Source: Verrucolacustris sp044348085
GTDB taxonomy: Bacteria > Verrucomicrobiota > Verrucomicrobiia > Methylacidiphilales > Verrucolacustridaceae
NCBI GenBank assembly: GCA_044348085.1
Contig: JBIKTM010000011.1
Coordinates: forward strand, 1-64,000
Direction of reading: 5' to 3'
DNA length: 64,000 bases
Position 1 is the first letter of the stretch, and the number at the start of each line of letters is the position of its first letter. Shown here piece after piece: positions 31,959 to 41,329 of this stretch. The position numbers and the translations under genes are program-made. The notes beneath the pieces are model-generated. The model made no database searches. It was not told where the DNA came from and saw only the letters and a program-made list of their open reading frames with translations.

Positions 31959-34900
31959 ATGATCAATTACCAAACCCCTAAGGCTTTGGCATCAATCGCA
32001 TCTCCATTTTTGAAATGGAGTCCGAGGACATTTTCATTCTTCCATCTTCTTTGTATCGGCTCGGTGGCTTTTTTCTTTTCTGCACATCGCGGACTAACCG
32101 CCACATACACGATTAACAATGCCACCGATTTTAATAATCTGCCCCGATTGAATGCTGGGGATGTGGTTCAGATGAACAGCGGAACCTATGGTGCGATCAA
32201 TAAAACATTGGAAAGCTCGATCTCGGATGACACCACCGCCAAAAACAATCCTGTTCTTGTTTATGCGGTGACCCCAGGAGGGGTGGTGGTGAATGCACCT
32301 TCCAAAATCACCCTGTCGGGACGTGGGATCATTTTGGCGGGTTTGGATTTTAATGCGAACAGCGGAATCCTCGCTGACTACCTCGTCGGAACAGCTTCGG
32401 GTTCGCGGTATATGAAGCTATCCCATCTCCGTTTTAATGGTTGTGCGGCTGGAGCGACAGACGGCAAGTGGATCTACATTCAGGGGTTTTACGCCACGAT
32501 CGAATATTGCACTCTGACGGAGAGACCCGACACGATCCGTAATACCACCATTGCTTTCATGCCCAATATCTCGGAGGGGGGCGTGGCCGTACCGCGTATG
32601 CACAAGGTGCGCTACTGCTACTTCGGACCGCGTTATGCGGTTCCCCAAGATACCAGTAGCGATGCGGACAACGGTTTTGAATCCCTTCGAATCGGAGTCG
32701 GCGATGTGCAGACGTATGACATGCAGGTCACCGTGGAGCGAAACGTGTTCTACCGCTCCATCTGGCGGACAGACGGCGCCACCGCGGGAGAGCCGGAAAT
32801 CATCTCGATCAAATCGAAGGGGAACAAAATTCTCAACAACACCATTCTCGAGAGCCAAGGGGGTATCTGCTTCCGGAGCGGAACGGGTAGCACAGTGGAG
32901 GGCAACTTCATCTTTGGCGGCGGATATTACGACACTGCAACGAGCATTGCGCTTAGGACGGCCAGCGCCAACCAGGGTGGCATTCGGGTGATCGGGGCGG
33001 ATCAGATCGTCCGCAACAACTACATTGCAAATGTCGTCGGCGATGGGATTCGTGCAGCGCTGTGCGTTATGTCTGGTGAATCGGATTACAATCCAGGAGA
33101 TCCGGCGAACGGCATCGGCAACACAGGGTCCTATCAACCGGCGGACAATGCAAAAATCTACAACAACACTTTCGTCACTTGCAAAGAGATGAGCTTGGGC
33201 CTTCTTTCCAATGACAGCCACACCAACAGCACCGGAGTTTATGTTGCGAAATCTCCAGCCAACGTGCAGATGTTCAATAACGTATGGCAAGGTGGGAATA
33301 GCGCGGCCACAAGCGTGATCAATCGAGACACCTCTGCCGTCTCTGGGTACACGCCGATCGTGCTTGGAAGTTCGGGTGCCAACTACATCCACGAGACTAG
33401 TTCGGGGAAATATGGTTGGAATGGATTACTCAATAGCACGTACACCACGACCAGCCCGCTTATCACGACCAGCTTCGATAATTATAAGATTCCTGCCGCC
33501 AGCAGTCCGATTTTGAACAAAGCAACAAACATTCTTGCGGCAACGACCGATATTCGGGGGCTCACGCGTCCAGCCAGCAACATGGATATCGGCTCTTTTG
33601 AACTGGAAGTTGCGGGGAGCGGGCTCAAGCCGCTCCTGAAGAGCGAGGTGGGTGTGGTCTTTGACGGTGGTCCTTCGTCTTATCCTGTCGCGGGAAGTGG
33701 TGACAGTAGGCCCAACATACTCACGACTTCGATTGCGGGTGGTAGCGTAGGAACTTCTTTTTACCAGCTGATGCAGGCTGGTGGTGGTGACGGCCTGATC
33801 GGGTGGAGCATCAGCAGTGGCAGTCTTCCACCAGGACTGACTCTATCGGGCGGAGGCATTCTTGCCGGAACACCTACCACGACCGGCACATACACCTTCA
33901 CCGTTCGGGCGACGGATAGTGATGCAACCAATCCGGATACGTCGGAAATTTCCTACACACAGATTATCTCGGCCGCCGGCGGGGCAAAGCTCACGGTGAC
34001 CGCATCCACCGCTCTAAGCTACAGCAGTGGCAATCGCCCCTCTTACACAACCGATGGGAAAAGCGGCACGCGATGGACCAGTTCTTTCACGCCCTCCGCA
34101 GGAAAAACAGGTTTCGGTTACGATAGCACATGGATTCGGTGGGATCTGGGTAGCTTGAAAACCGTCTCTTACATGAACATCGCCTGGTATCTGGGAAGCT
34201 CTCGAACCACGAGCTTCAAACTCGAAATTTCGAACGACGGCACCACATGGACTGAATTACGGGCCAGAGGAAACAGTACAGGTACTACCTCCAGTCTTGA
34301 AAAATACGACTTTACCGACGCTACGGGGCGCTATGTGCGTTTGGTCTCCTATGGAAACAACACTAGTTCTCCTAACAGTACGAACATCATAGAGATTGAG
34401 ATTTATGGATCGGCTTATTCCCCTCCTGACACCAGAACCGACCAAGCAATTGTCTTCGGTTCTCTCGAGCCTGCCTTGCAAACCGATGCGCCTTTTGCGT
34501 TGTCTGCTTACGCTACCTCGGCTTTACCAGTGACCTTTGATTGCTCGGATGCAACTGTGGCCGAGATTAGTGGAGCGACCGTAGTCATTCGCGGCTCTGG
34601 TTCTGCATGGATCACAGCTAGTCAAGATGGCGACACCAGCTTCAAACCAGCTCCGTCGGTTCAACAGATTTTGACCATCACTCAGGTGACTCCGGGAATC
34701 ACCAGTGTGAACAGTGCGACGGCAGGCAGGGGATTGCCTTTCCGTTACCAGATCACCGCCAATCGCGATGCGAGCGGCTATGGAGCCACGGGTTTGCCGT
34801 CCGGTCTAACGGTGGATGCGGTGACTGGAAAAATCAGTGGAACGGCAACGGTTTCCGGTTCCTTCCCCATCACCCTAAGCGCCCAGAATTCTGCCGGTAC

Positions 34901-37900
34901 TGGGATTGCGACCCTCACTTTGAACGTGGTGGAGCCGTATGTCTACGAGACATTTGAGAGTTATACTAATGGATCAGCGATCCCGCTGGTTACACCCACC
35001 TCTAGCATAAACAGCGGAATTAAGTCGTCAGGCCAAGTCACAAGCTCGGCGGGTAACAGCATCATTGGCGGGGTGGGTGGAAAGGTGGCGTGGTTCAATG
35101 ATATTTCCACGGTAACAGGTGGCTCGGGACAACTGGAGTTTAATGCCGGTGCGTCCGGACAATCCTATCTGACGGCCAGCATTGAATTGTACAACAACGC
35201 TACGCCTGCGGCCAGCGGCACCATGGCTCTTGCGGTTTCCCTTGTTGCATGGAATGCCAACAACACCACGGCGGGTGGAAGCAGCTCCAAACGAATTGCG
35301 ACTATAGAGTTCAACCAGTTTGGCTCTCTGAGCACTCCAGCGTGGACGATAAAAAACAGTGGCGCTGTGGCGTCCGGCTCCTACGCCATCACCAGCAAAC
35401 AGACGGTCAACCTCTTCGCCAACGATCACGACAGTAATTCAATCAACTACGTAGGGCCGGACGGAAATGTGCGCACACTCGGCGCCAACAGTTTTGCGGT
35501 GTTCTTGAATAATGTTTTTATCGGAATGTATGGACTGAATCTATCAGCGACCGACAACGCCACCACTCCAGTCATCTTGACTGGAAACAATAACCTCGGG
35601 CGACTTTGCTTCAACACCAGCACTGCAAACACCGGCAATTGGCTCATCGATAACGTAGTGGTATCCGATATGCCGACCGATGTGGTGATCCCTGCACCGG
35701 CGGCTCCGATCATCACGAGTTCAGCCTCACACAACGGGCAGGCGGGGTTTGCCTTTAACTACATCACCACCAATTCAGAGTTGGCGGATAGTTATCTGTG
35801 TGACGGGATTTTGCCGACAGGACTTTCGTTTAACACAAGCTCTGGAATTATTTCCGGCACTCCGAATCAGAGCGGCACTTTCCCGGTCACGATTTATGCG
35901 AGCAATAGCGCCGGCACAGGATCTTTGGACGTCACTTTAAATATTTCTCCTGCCCCTCCCAATATCTTTACGGGCAGTGATCCGAGCCTGAACACTGCTG
36001 CCAGCTGGAGTCTGGGGGCTGCCCCCAACTCGTCCAGCAGCGGGGGATCCTACACCGATCTTGTTTTTTCCTCGGTTGCGACTGCCTTGACCACCACCTC
36101 GGGTAACATCAACGGAAAATCCTACAACGTGACCAACGGAAGTAGTTATGTCTTTAGTTCGGTTCGGACAAACGCGGGGGATGGTACGATCTATAAAATC
36201 GGTGCTACGGGCGTCACGGAACCGGCTCCCTTCACCAATACGGTCACGGGAGTCACCAACCAGTTGGCTTATCTAGCCAACAACTCCCGCATCACTTTCT
36301 CTCGGGTAAGTCCTAGCAACAACGTTGCTTCGGTTCTTCAGTTCCGGAACAGCGGCACCCTTCAGATCGAAACAGGCTCTACGCTTGATATCCAAACCGA
36401 CATCAATCAGACCGCGACCAATTCAGCATTTGGATGGACGAAGACGGGGGGAGGGACGCTGAAACTTTCCGGCAGCAACAGTTACACCGGAAACTCGATC
36501 GTGCAGCAAGGGACGCTGGCTCTCACGGGTCAGGGGTCTTCGGCTATAACAGTTAAAACGAACGCGATTCTGGAGATCGCGCTAACCAATCCTGGGACGG
36601 CCACATTCAGCAATGCGGTTGCATTCTCTTTGGAGTCGGGTTCGAAGGTTCGGGTCACAGGGACTCCGGCGGATGGGGCCATCTATACCCTCGTCTCCGC
36701 TTCCTCGATGACGAGTTTGGCGGCCTTGGAATCTTCTGTGTCCGGATACCAACTGGCCGTTCTGAATAACACTTTGCAACTCCAACCCGTCGGGGCGCCT
36801 GCCTTCAGCAGTAGTTCATTTACCGCGGCGGGAGCAGCGAACGGTGCCTTTACTTATCAGATCAGTGCCTCGGGCAATCCGACCTCTTACGGAGCCACAG
36901 GTTTACCTGCGGGTTTAATCTTGAATGCCGCGACGGGAGAGATCACGGGAACGCCGACGGTCGGCGGAACTTATTCAGTCACCGTCTCGGCTACCAACGC
37001 GGGAGGCACCAGATCTGCAACCTTGACGCTGAATTTTGCTGACGAGTTTGATGCTCTTCGTCTGAAGTGGCGGACAACACTGATTGACGACGTTAAAAGC
37101 TCAAAAACACTCGATAGCATTAACACCCGATCCTCTGGCTATCAAACGACGATGCTTTACGCCCTGACGGGAGTGAAAGTGGTAAATAGTGGTTCCGATT
37201 ATACGAGTGTGCCGACTGTGGTTGTCAGTGGGGGAGGGGGTACGGGGGCCACTGCGACGGCAACGATCACGGCAGGAAAAGTCTCGGCTATCACCGTGAC
37301 GAGCGTGGGGTCGGGCTACACCACAACACCGACGATTGCGGTAAGTGGCGGAGGGGGAAGTGGTGTTAGTGCGACTCCCATCGTCGCGATTTGGAGTGAC
37401 CTACCGCCTGCGGCTCAGACTGGGGTGAGTGCAGACGTTGCCTCAGGAAATATCGCGGACTCTTTCAAACGGTTGGAATACATGGCCCAGGCCTACGCGA
37501 TACAGGGTTGTGCCCTTTATCAAGATCCGACCCTCTTGGCCGCCATTACGGGTGGCTTGGATTGGCTGACTTCGAATGTTTACACCTCAACGGGTACGGT
37601 TTTTGGAAACTGGTACGATTGGGAGATCGCGGGTCCGCAATCGCTCAACAACGCAGCGATTCTGCTCCTGTCCAATCCCAGTGCGCTGACCTCAACCCAA
37701 ATCGCGAACTACGTCAAAGCGGTTTATAATTACGGCCCGAATAGCGTGAACTTCAAAGACTATTTCTGGTGGGGCACCTTGACGGGAGCGAACACTTCCA
37801 ATGTGGCTCTCACTACAGCGGTTCAAGGAATTCTGCTCGGAAACAACACGACGACGGTCACCCGCTTTTGGCATAATACCGCTGGTCATCCCGTCAATCC

Positions 37901-40900
37901 CCAGACCGATTATGTTGTCAGTGGGGGCCTTTTGCTGGACGAGGCTCAGGGGAATCTGAGTGGCGACAATCCGCTTGATTGGTCCGGCGACAGCGTTTTT
38001 ACGCCGGTGACCAGTAGCGATGGCTGGTACGCCGACGGCTCTTTCATCTTCCACGTCAACATTCCCTACACGGGTTCGTACGGTCAGGAGTTGATGGAGA
38101 ATATTGCCATCCTGGTGAAGCTTCTTAATGGCTCCACGTGGGGAATCACCGATCCGGATCTCTCGAATATCTACGGCTGGATCACCGAGGGTACCATGCC
38201 CCTAATGTATCGCGGGGCCATGATGGACATGGTGCGGGGTCGGGCGATCGCTTCCTCTTCATCGGATGAATCCAAAGTCGGGGCCGCAGCGCTCAAAATC
38301 ATGCGCTCGGTCTCCACCTTTGCCCCGACCGACATAGCGGCCAAACTTCTTGCCTTTGCAGATTCGCCTCAAGTGGAACCGGGCCAATATCACTTTGCAT
38401 CCATGGACCGCGTGGCCGCTCATCGTGATGGCTTCAGTTTTGGTTTGAGCATGTCCTCCACCCGAGTGGGTGGTTATGAGATCAACACCACTTCGCCGAC
38501 TAATTTAAAGGGGTGGTACACGGGAGCTGGGGTCACCTACCTTTATTTGGGGAATCCAGATACGCAATATATGGACGACTACTGGGCGACGATCGATTGG
38601 TATCATCTGCCTGGAACAACGGCAGACTTGAGTCCGCTGAGTGTGAGGCCGCAGGACGCCGTGGCCGGCGTCACCGACCAGAACTGGGTCGGCGGCGCTC
38701 AGGTCGATAAAACCTACGGGGTAGCCGGAATGTCAGCGCATCCGAATGGGACCCAACTTTATGCAAAGAAATCCTGGTTCATGCTGGATGACAAAATCGT
38801 GTGCCTTGGAGCTGGCATCACCTCCACCAGTGGCGGTGAGGTGGATACCACAGTGGAGAATCGCAAGCTTGGCAAGACGGGCACGACGACGTTCAACATA
38901 GCGGACACTGCTTATTCTCTCGCTGCACCAACGACGTGGGCCAATCCTGTGACAGTCAGCACGAGCACGAGTCCAACCTGGTGCGTGTTGGATGGCGTGG
39001 CTGGGTACTACTTCCCAGAGGGAGCCTCCAACCTACAGGCGCAATTCGTACCTGGGTCAGGCGCTTGGACGACGATCAACCCGACCGATTCCGACACTGT
39101 CATCTACACGGATTATTATCTCCAGATCTTGAGCAAGCACGGGGTGAATCCGACGGGAGCGAAGTACGCGTACGTAATCCTTCCCAATCGAACTGTGAGT
39201 AGCGTGAAGGCTTATGCGGCCAATCCAGACGTCGCGATTCTTTCCAATACCGAACCCACGAGCACGACCGCTGGCATTCAGGCGGTAAAGAGTCAGACCC
39301 TTGGCGTGGTGGCGGCGAATATCTGGGCGAAAACCGTGGGTCCCGATAACGGTGGAACCATAGATTCTATTTTGGTGAGCAAGCAGTGCTCGGTCATCGT
39401 CAAAGAAACCTATAACACTCTTTCGGTGGGTGTGGCCGATCCCACTCAGAGCAACACTGGAGCCATCACGGTCACCTTGAACGGCCGTGCTTCGCTCGCA
39501 ACTTTGTCTGTCGACTCCGGTGTGACGGTCACGGGAAACAATCCGATCACGCTTAGCGTGAATGTGAATGGATCTAAGGGAAAGTCTTTCAACGCTTCTT
39601 TCTCCACGTCTCCGGCTCCGGTCATCACCAGCAACCTGAACATGGTGGGGGTGACCGGTTCACCGCTAAGTTATCAAATCGCATCTGACGTCAGCGGGGT
39701 AACCTACGGGGCGACCGGTTTGCCTCTGGGGTTGAGTGTGAACACGACCACGGGGGCAATTACGGGATTGCCAACCGTGAGCGGAACATACACCGCCACT
39801 GTCTCCGCCACCAACGGTTCGGGTAGAACTGGGTATGCGACTTTGACGATTCAGGTTGGGGCCAACCTTTCCAATCTTTCTACTACTTTTGGAGCTTCTA
39901 CGACCTGGGTTTGCCCGGCAAATGTCACGGCGGTGCAGGTCGAGTGTTGGGGTGCGGGTGGTGCGGGTGGGAGTGCATACAAACCGGTTGCGGGGAATGC
40001 ATTTGGGGGAGGTGGGGCGGGTGGGTCTTATGCCAAGAAAAACTCAGTCTCGGTTGTTCCTGGGACAAGTTATACAATTTCGATTGGGGAGGGTGGTGTG
40101 AGTGCGATTTCCCCACATCTAACAGCGGTTTCAGGTGGGGACTCGTGGTTTGGAAGCGGCTCTGTTGCCAGTTGCTTGGCGAAGGGTGGAGCCGGAGGAC
40201 AAACTGTGATTAGCTCTGGATCGGGCATCGTTGGAAGTGGCGGAGTAGGAAGTTCGACAGGAAGTGTGGGTGATCTCTTTTTTGCAGGTGGAAACGGTCT
40301 CGCCGGACAAGGTAGTCCCACCAACACGGGAGGAGGTGGAGGGGGCAGTGCCGGAATATCGAGCGCGGGAGGAAGTGCCACTTCATATGTCGGCGCAACT
40401 GCAGTGAGCGGCGCAGGGGCAGGAGGTAATGGAAAAGATTCGAGTGGAAACGGTAATGGTTCGCAGGGCGGTTCCCCCGGCGGCGGAGGTGGTGGAGCCA
40501 GAGGATCCTCAATTGGCTCCCAAACCTTGGGAGGAAAGGGGGGAGCGGGACAAGTGGTTCTCACGGTGGTGGGGATGGCCAAGGTTCCGCAGACGATCAC
40601 ATTTGGTTTGGACTCGGCCAACGCTAAAGTCGGGGATGCTGCACGAACGCTGATCGCAACATCTTCTTCCGATTTGCCGGTGACACTGACCAGTTCCGAT
40701 TCCAGAATTGCCACGATCACCAGCGGAAACACGCTGAACATTGTGGGGGTAGGGACGGCCACCATCACAGCCACGCAAACGGGTGACGAAAACTATGAGG
40801 CTGCCATGCCGGTGAGCGTGAGTTTGACGGTTAGCGAATCATCGGGCACGACCTTTGCCAGCTGGAGCGGAAATGCGTCAGTCACCTCCGACTTGGTCAG

Positions 40901-41198
40901 CCGATACGCCTTTGGTGCGGTCAGCAAGAGCTCCGCTCCTGAAAAAATGACCAGCAGCATCACGGCGACGACGCTGAGCCTGACGGCGGTGGTGCGGACG
41001 GATGATTCAAAGTTGGTCATCACGCCAAAATCAGCCAGCACTCTGGGAACTTGGAGTGCAACGGATCCAGTCATTTCAGTGGCCAATGCGGCCGATCAGG
41101 CGGGACTAGGAACGGGCCTGGTGCGAAAGGTGTATAGCGTGGATCGGGGGATCGACAGCAAGCGGTTCCTCAAACTGGAGGCTGTTTATACTCCGTAA
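31959..41198 (+). CDS. Giant secreted protein with PL6 and PL8 polysaccharide lyase domains
   Basis: The product has 3079 residues. Approximate order: signal sequence 1-48; PL6 parallel beta-helix 48-550 with K285 and R306 (same 21-residue spacing as chondroitinase B K250/R271) and acidic residues E278/E280; putative-Ig repeat 590-670; F5/8-type C (discoidin-like) domain 676-820; Ig repeat 911-990; beta-sandwich 993-1240; Ig repeat 1248-1330; autotransporter-associated beta-strand region 1334-1608; Ig repeat 1612-1693; PL8 lyase about 1695-2550 with N1945, H2032, Y2041, R2095; Ig repeat 2551-2634; Gly-rich region 2643-2872; BIg2-like domain 2873-2963; C-terminal module 2966-3079. A 73-residue repeat is inserted in the PL8 barrel at 1739-1811. 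The likely role is surface cleavage of a uronate polysaccharide by beta-elimination. Polymer identity is inference. Confidence 0.9.
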   Translation: MINYQTPKALASIASPFLKWSPRTFSFFHLLCIGSVAFFFSAHRGLTATYTINNATDFNNLPRLNAGDVVQMNSGTYGAINKTLESSISDDTTAKNNPVLVYAVTPGGVVVNAPSKITLSGRGIILAGLDFNANSGILADYLVGTASGSRYMKLSHLRFNGCAAGATDGKWIYIQGFYATIEYCTLTERPDTIRNTTIAFMPNISEGGVAVPRMHKVRYCYFGPRYAVPQDTSSDADNGFESLRIGVGDVQTYDMQVTVERNVFYRSIWRTDGATAGEPEIISIKSKGNKILNNTILESQGGICFRSGTGSTVEGNFIFGGGYYDTATSIALRTASANQGGIRVIGADQIVRNNYIANVVGDGIRAALCVMSGESDYNPGDPANGIGNTGSYQPADNAKIYNNTFVTCKEMSLGLLSNDSHTNSTGVYVAKSPANVQMFNNVWQGGNSAATSVINRDTSAVSGYTPIVLGSSGANYIHETSSGKYGWNGLLNSTYTTTSPLITTSFDNYKIPAASSPILNKATNILAATTDIRGLTRPASNMDIGSFELEVAGSGLKPLLKSEVGVVFDGGPSSYPVAGSGDSRPNILTTSIAGGSVGTSFYQLMQAGGGDGLIGWSISSGSLPPGLTLSGGGILAGTPTTTGTYTFTVRATDSDATNPDTSEISYTQIISAAGGAKLTVTASTALSYSSGNRPSYTTDGKSGTRWTSSFTPSAGKTGFGYDSTWIRWDLGSLKTVSYMNIAWYLGSSRTTSFKLEISNDGTTWTELRARGNSTGTTSSLEKYDFTDATGRYVRLVSYGNNTSSPNSTNIIEIEIYGSAYSPPDTRTDQAIVFGSLEPALQTDAPFALSAYATSALPVTFDCSDATVAEISGATVVIRGSGSAWITASQDGDTSFKPAPSVQQILTITQVTPGITSVNSATAGRGLPFRYQITANRDASGYGATGLPSGLTVDAVTGKISGTATVSGSFPITLSAQNSAGTGIATLTLNVVEPYVYETFESYTNGSAIPLVTPTSSINSGIKSSGQVTSSAGNSIIGGVGGKVAWFNDISTVTGGSGQLEFNAGASGQSYLTASIELYNNATPAASGTMALAVSLVAWNANNTTAGGSSSKRIATIEFNQFGSLSTPAWTIKNSGAVASGSYAITSKQTVNLFANDHDSNSINYVGPDGNVRTLGANSFAVFLNNVFIGMYGLNLSATDNATTPVILTGNNNLGRLCFNTSTANTGNWLIDNVVVSDMPTDVVIPAPAAPIITSSASHNGQAGFAFNYITTNSELADSYLCDGILPTGLSFNTSSGIISGTPNQSGTFPVTIYASNSAGTGSLDVTLNISPAPPNIFTGSDPSLNTAASWSLGAAPNSSSSGGSYTDLVFSSVATALTTTSGNINGKSYNVTNGSSYVFSSVRTNAGDGTIYKIGATGVTEPAPFTNTVTGVTNQLAYLANNSRITFSRVSPSNNVASVLQFRNSGTLQIETGSTLDIQTDINQTATNSAFGWTKTGGGTLKLSGSNSYTGNSIVQQGTLALTGQGSSAITVKTNAILEIALTNPGTATFSNAVAFSLESGSKVRVTGTPADGAIYTLVSASSMTSLAALESSVSGYQLAVLNNTLQLQPVGAPAFSSSSFTAAGAANGAFTYQISASGNPTSYGATGLPAGLILNAATGEITGTPTVGGTYSVTVSATNAGGTRSATLTLNFADEFDALRLKWRTTLIDDVKSSKTLDSINTRSSGYQTTMLYALTGVKVVNSGSDYTSVPTVVVSGGGGTGATATATITAGKVSAITVTSVGSGYTTTPTIAVSGGGGSGVSATPIVAIWSDLPPAAQTGVSADVASGNIADSFKRLEYMAQAYAIQGCALYQDPTLLAAITGGLDWLTSNVYTSTGTVFGNWYDWEIAGPQSLNNAAILLLSNPSALTSTQIANYVKAVYNYGPNSVNFKDYFWWGTLTGANTSNVALTTAVQGILLGNNTTTVTRFWHNTAGHPVNPQTDYVVSGGLLLDEAQGNLSGDNPLDWSGDSVFTPVTSSDGWYADGSFIFHVNIPYTGSYGQELMENIAILVKLLNGSTWGITDPDLSNIYGWITEGTMPLMYRGAMMDMVRGRAIASSSSDESKVGAAALKIMRSVSTFAPTDIAAKLLAFADSPQVEPGQYHFASMDRVAAHRDGFSFGLSMSSTRVGGYEINTTSPTNLKGWYTGAGVTYLYLGNPDTQYMDDYWATIDWYHLPGTTADLSPLSVRPQDAVAGVTDQNWVGGAQVDKTYGVAGMSAHPNGTQLYAKKSWFMLDDKIVCLGAGITSTSGGEVDTTVENRKLGKTGTTTFNIADTAYSLAAPTTWANPVTVSTSTSPTWCVLDGVAGYYFPEGASNLQAQFVPGSGAWTTINPTDSDTVIYTDYYLQILSKHGVNPTGAKYAYVILPNRTVSSVKAYAANPDVAILSNTEPTSTTAGIQAVKSQTLGVVAANIWAKTVGPDNGGTIDSILVSKQCSVIVKETYNTLSVGVADPTQSNTGAITVTLNGRASLATLSVDSGVTVTGNNPITLSVNVNGSKGKSFNASFSTSPAPVITSNLNMVGVTGSPLSYQIASDVSGVTYGATGLPLGLSVNTTTGAITGLPTVSGTYTATVSATNGSGRTGYATLTIQVGANLSNLSTTFGASTTWVCPANVTAVQVECWGAGGAGGSAYKPVAGNAFGGGGAGGSYAKKNSVSVVPGTSYTISIGEGGVSAISPHLTAVSGGDSWFGSGSVASCLAKGGAGGQTVISSGSGIVGSGGVGSSTGSVGDLFFAGGNGLAGQGSPTNTGGGGGGSAGISSAGGSATSYVGATAVSGAGAGGNGKDSSGNGNGSQGGSPGGGGGGARGSSIGSQTLGGKGGAGQVVLTVVGMAKVPQTITFGLDSANAKVGDAARTLIATSSSDLPVTLTSSDSRIATITSGNTLNIVGVGTATITATQTGDENYEAAMPVSVSLTVSESSGTTFASWSGNASVTSDLVSRYAFGAVSKSSAPEKMTSSITATTLSLTAVVRTDDSKLVITPKSASTLGTWSATDPVISVANAADQAGLGTGLVRKVYSVDRGIDSKRFLKLEAVYTP

Positions 41199-41230
41199 GA
41201 GGGCGAGACCCTGAGGAAGATTAAGAATTG

Positions 41231-41325
41231 GTAGGGACGGCTATCCTTACCCGTCCATGTTTCATACCTAACGTTGTTCATTCAACTCACCACATGGATG
41301 CGTAGGGGTACGCGTCCCTAACGGG
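41231..41325. repeat. REP-like intergenic hairpin elements
   Basis: At 41231-41260 the sequence GTAGGGACGGCT, loop ATCCTT, then ACCCGTCC repeats the 30-bp element at 55327-55356 with one visible difference. A second diverged unit (GTAGGGGTACGC then GTCCCTAACG) lies near 41302-41325. They fill the gap between the giant lyase gene and the convergent LacI gene. No T-tract follows, so they are not typical terminators. Confidence 0.65.
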
Positions 41326-41329
41326 GATT

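Noticed and set aside
32418..33392. Minus-strand open frame of 324 codons
   Set aside because: It is wholly inside the PL6 region of the giant gene, whose active-site motifs are on the plus strand; shadow frame.
37173..37391. Frameshift or assembly join in the giant gene
   Set aside because: The reading frame is unbroken and the insert is an internally regular repeat flanked by normal PL8 sequence.
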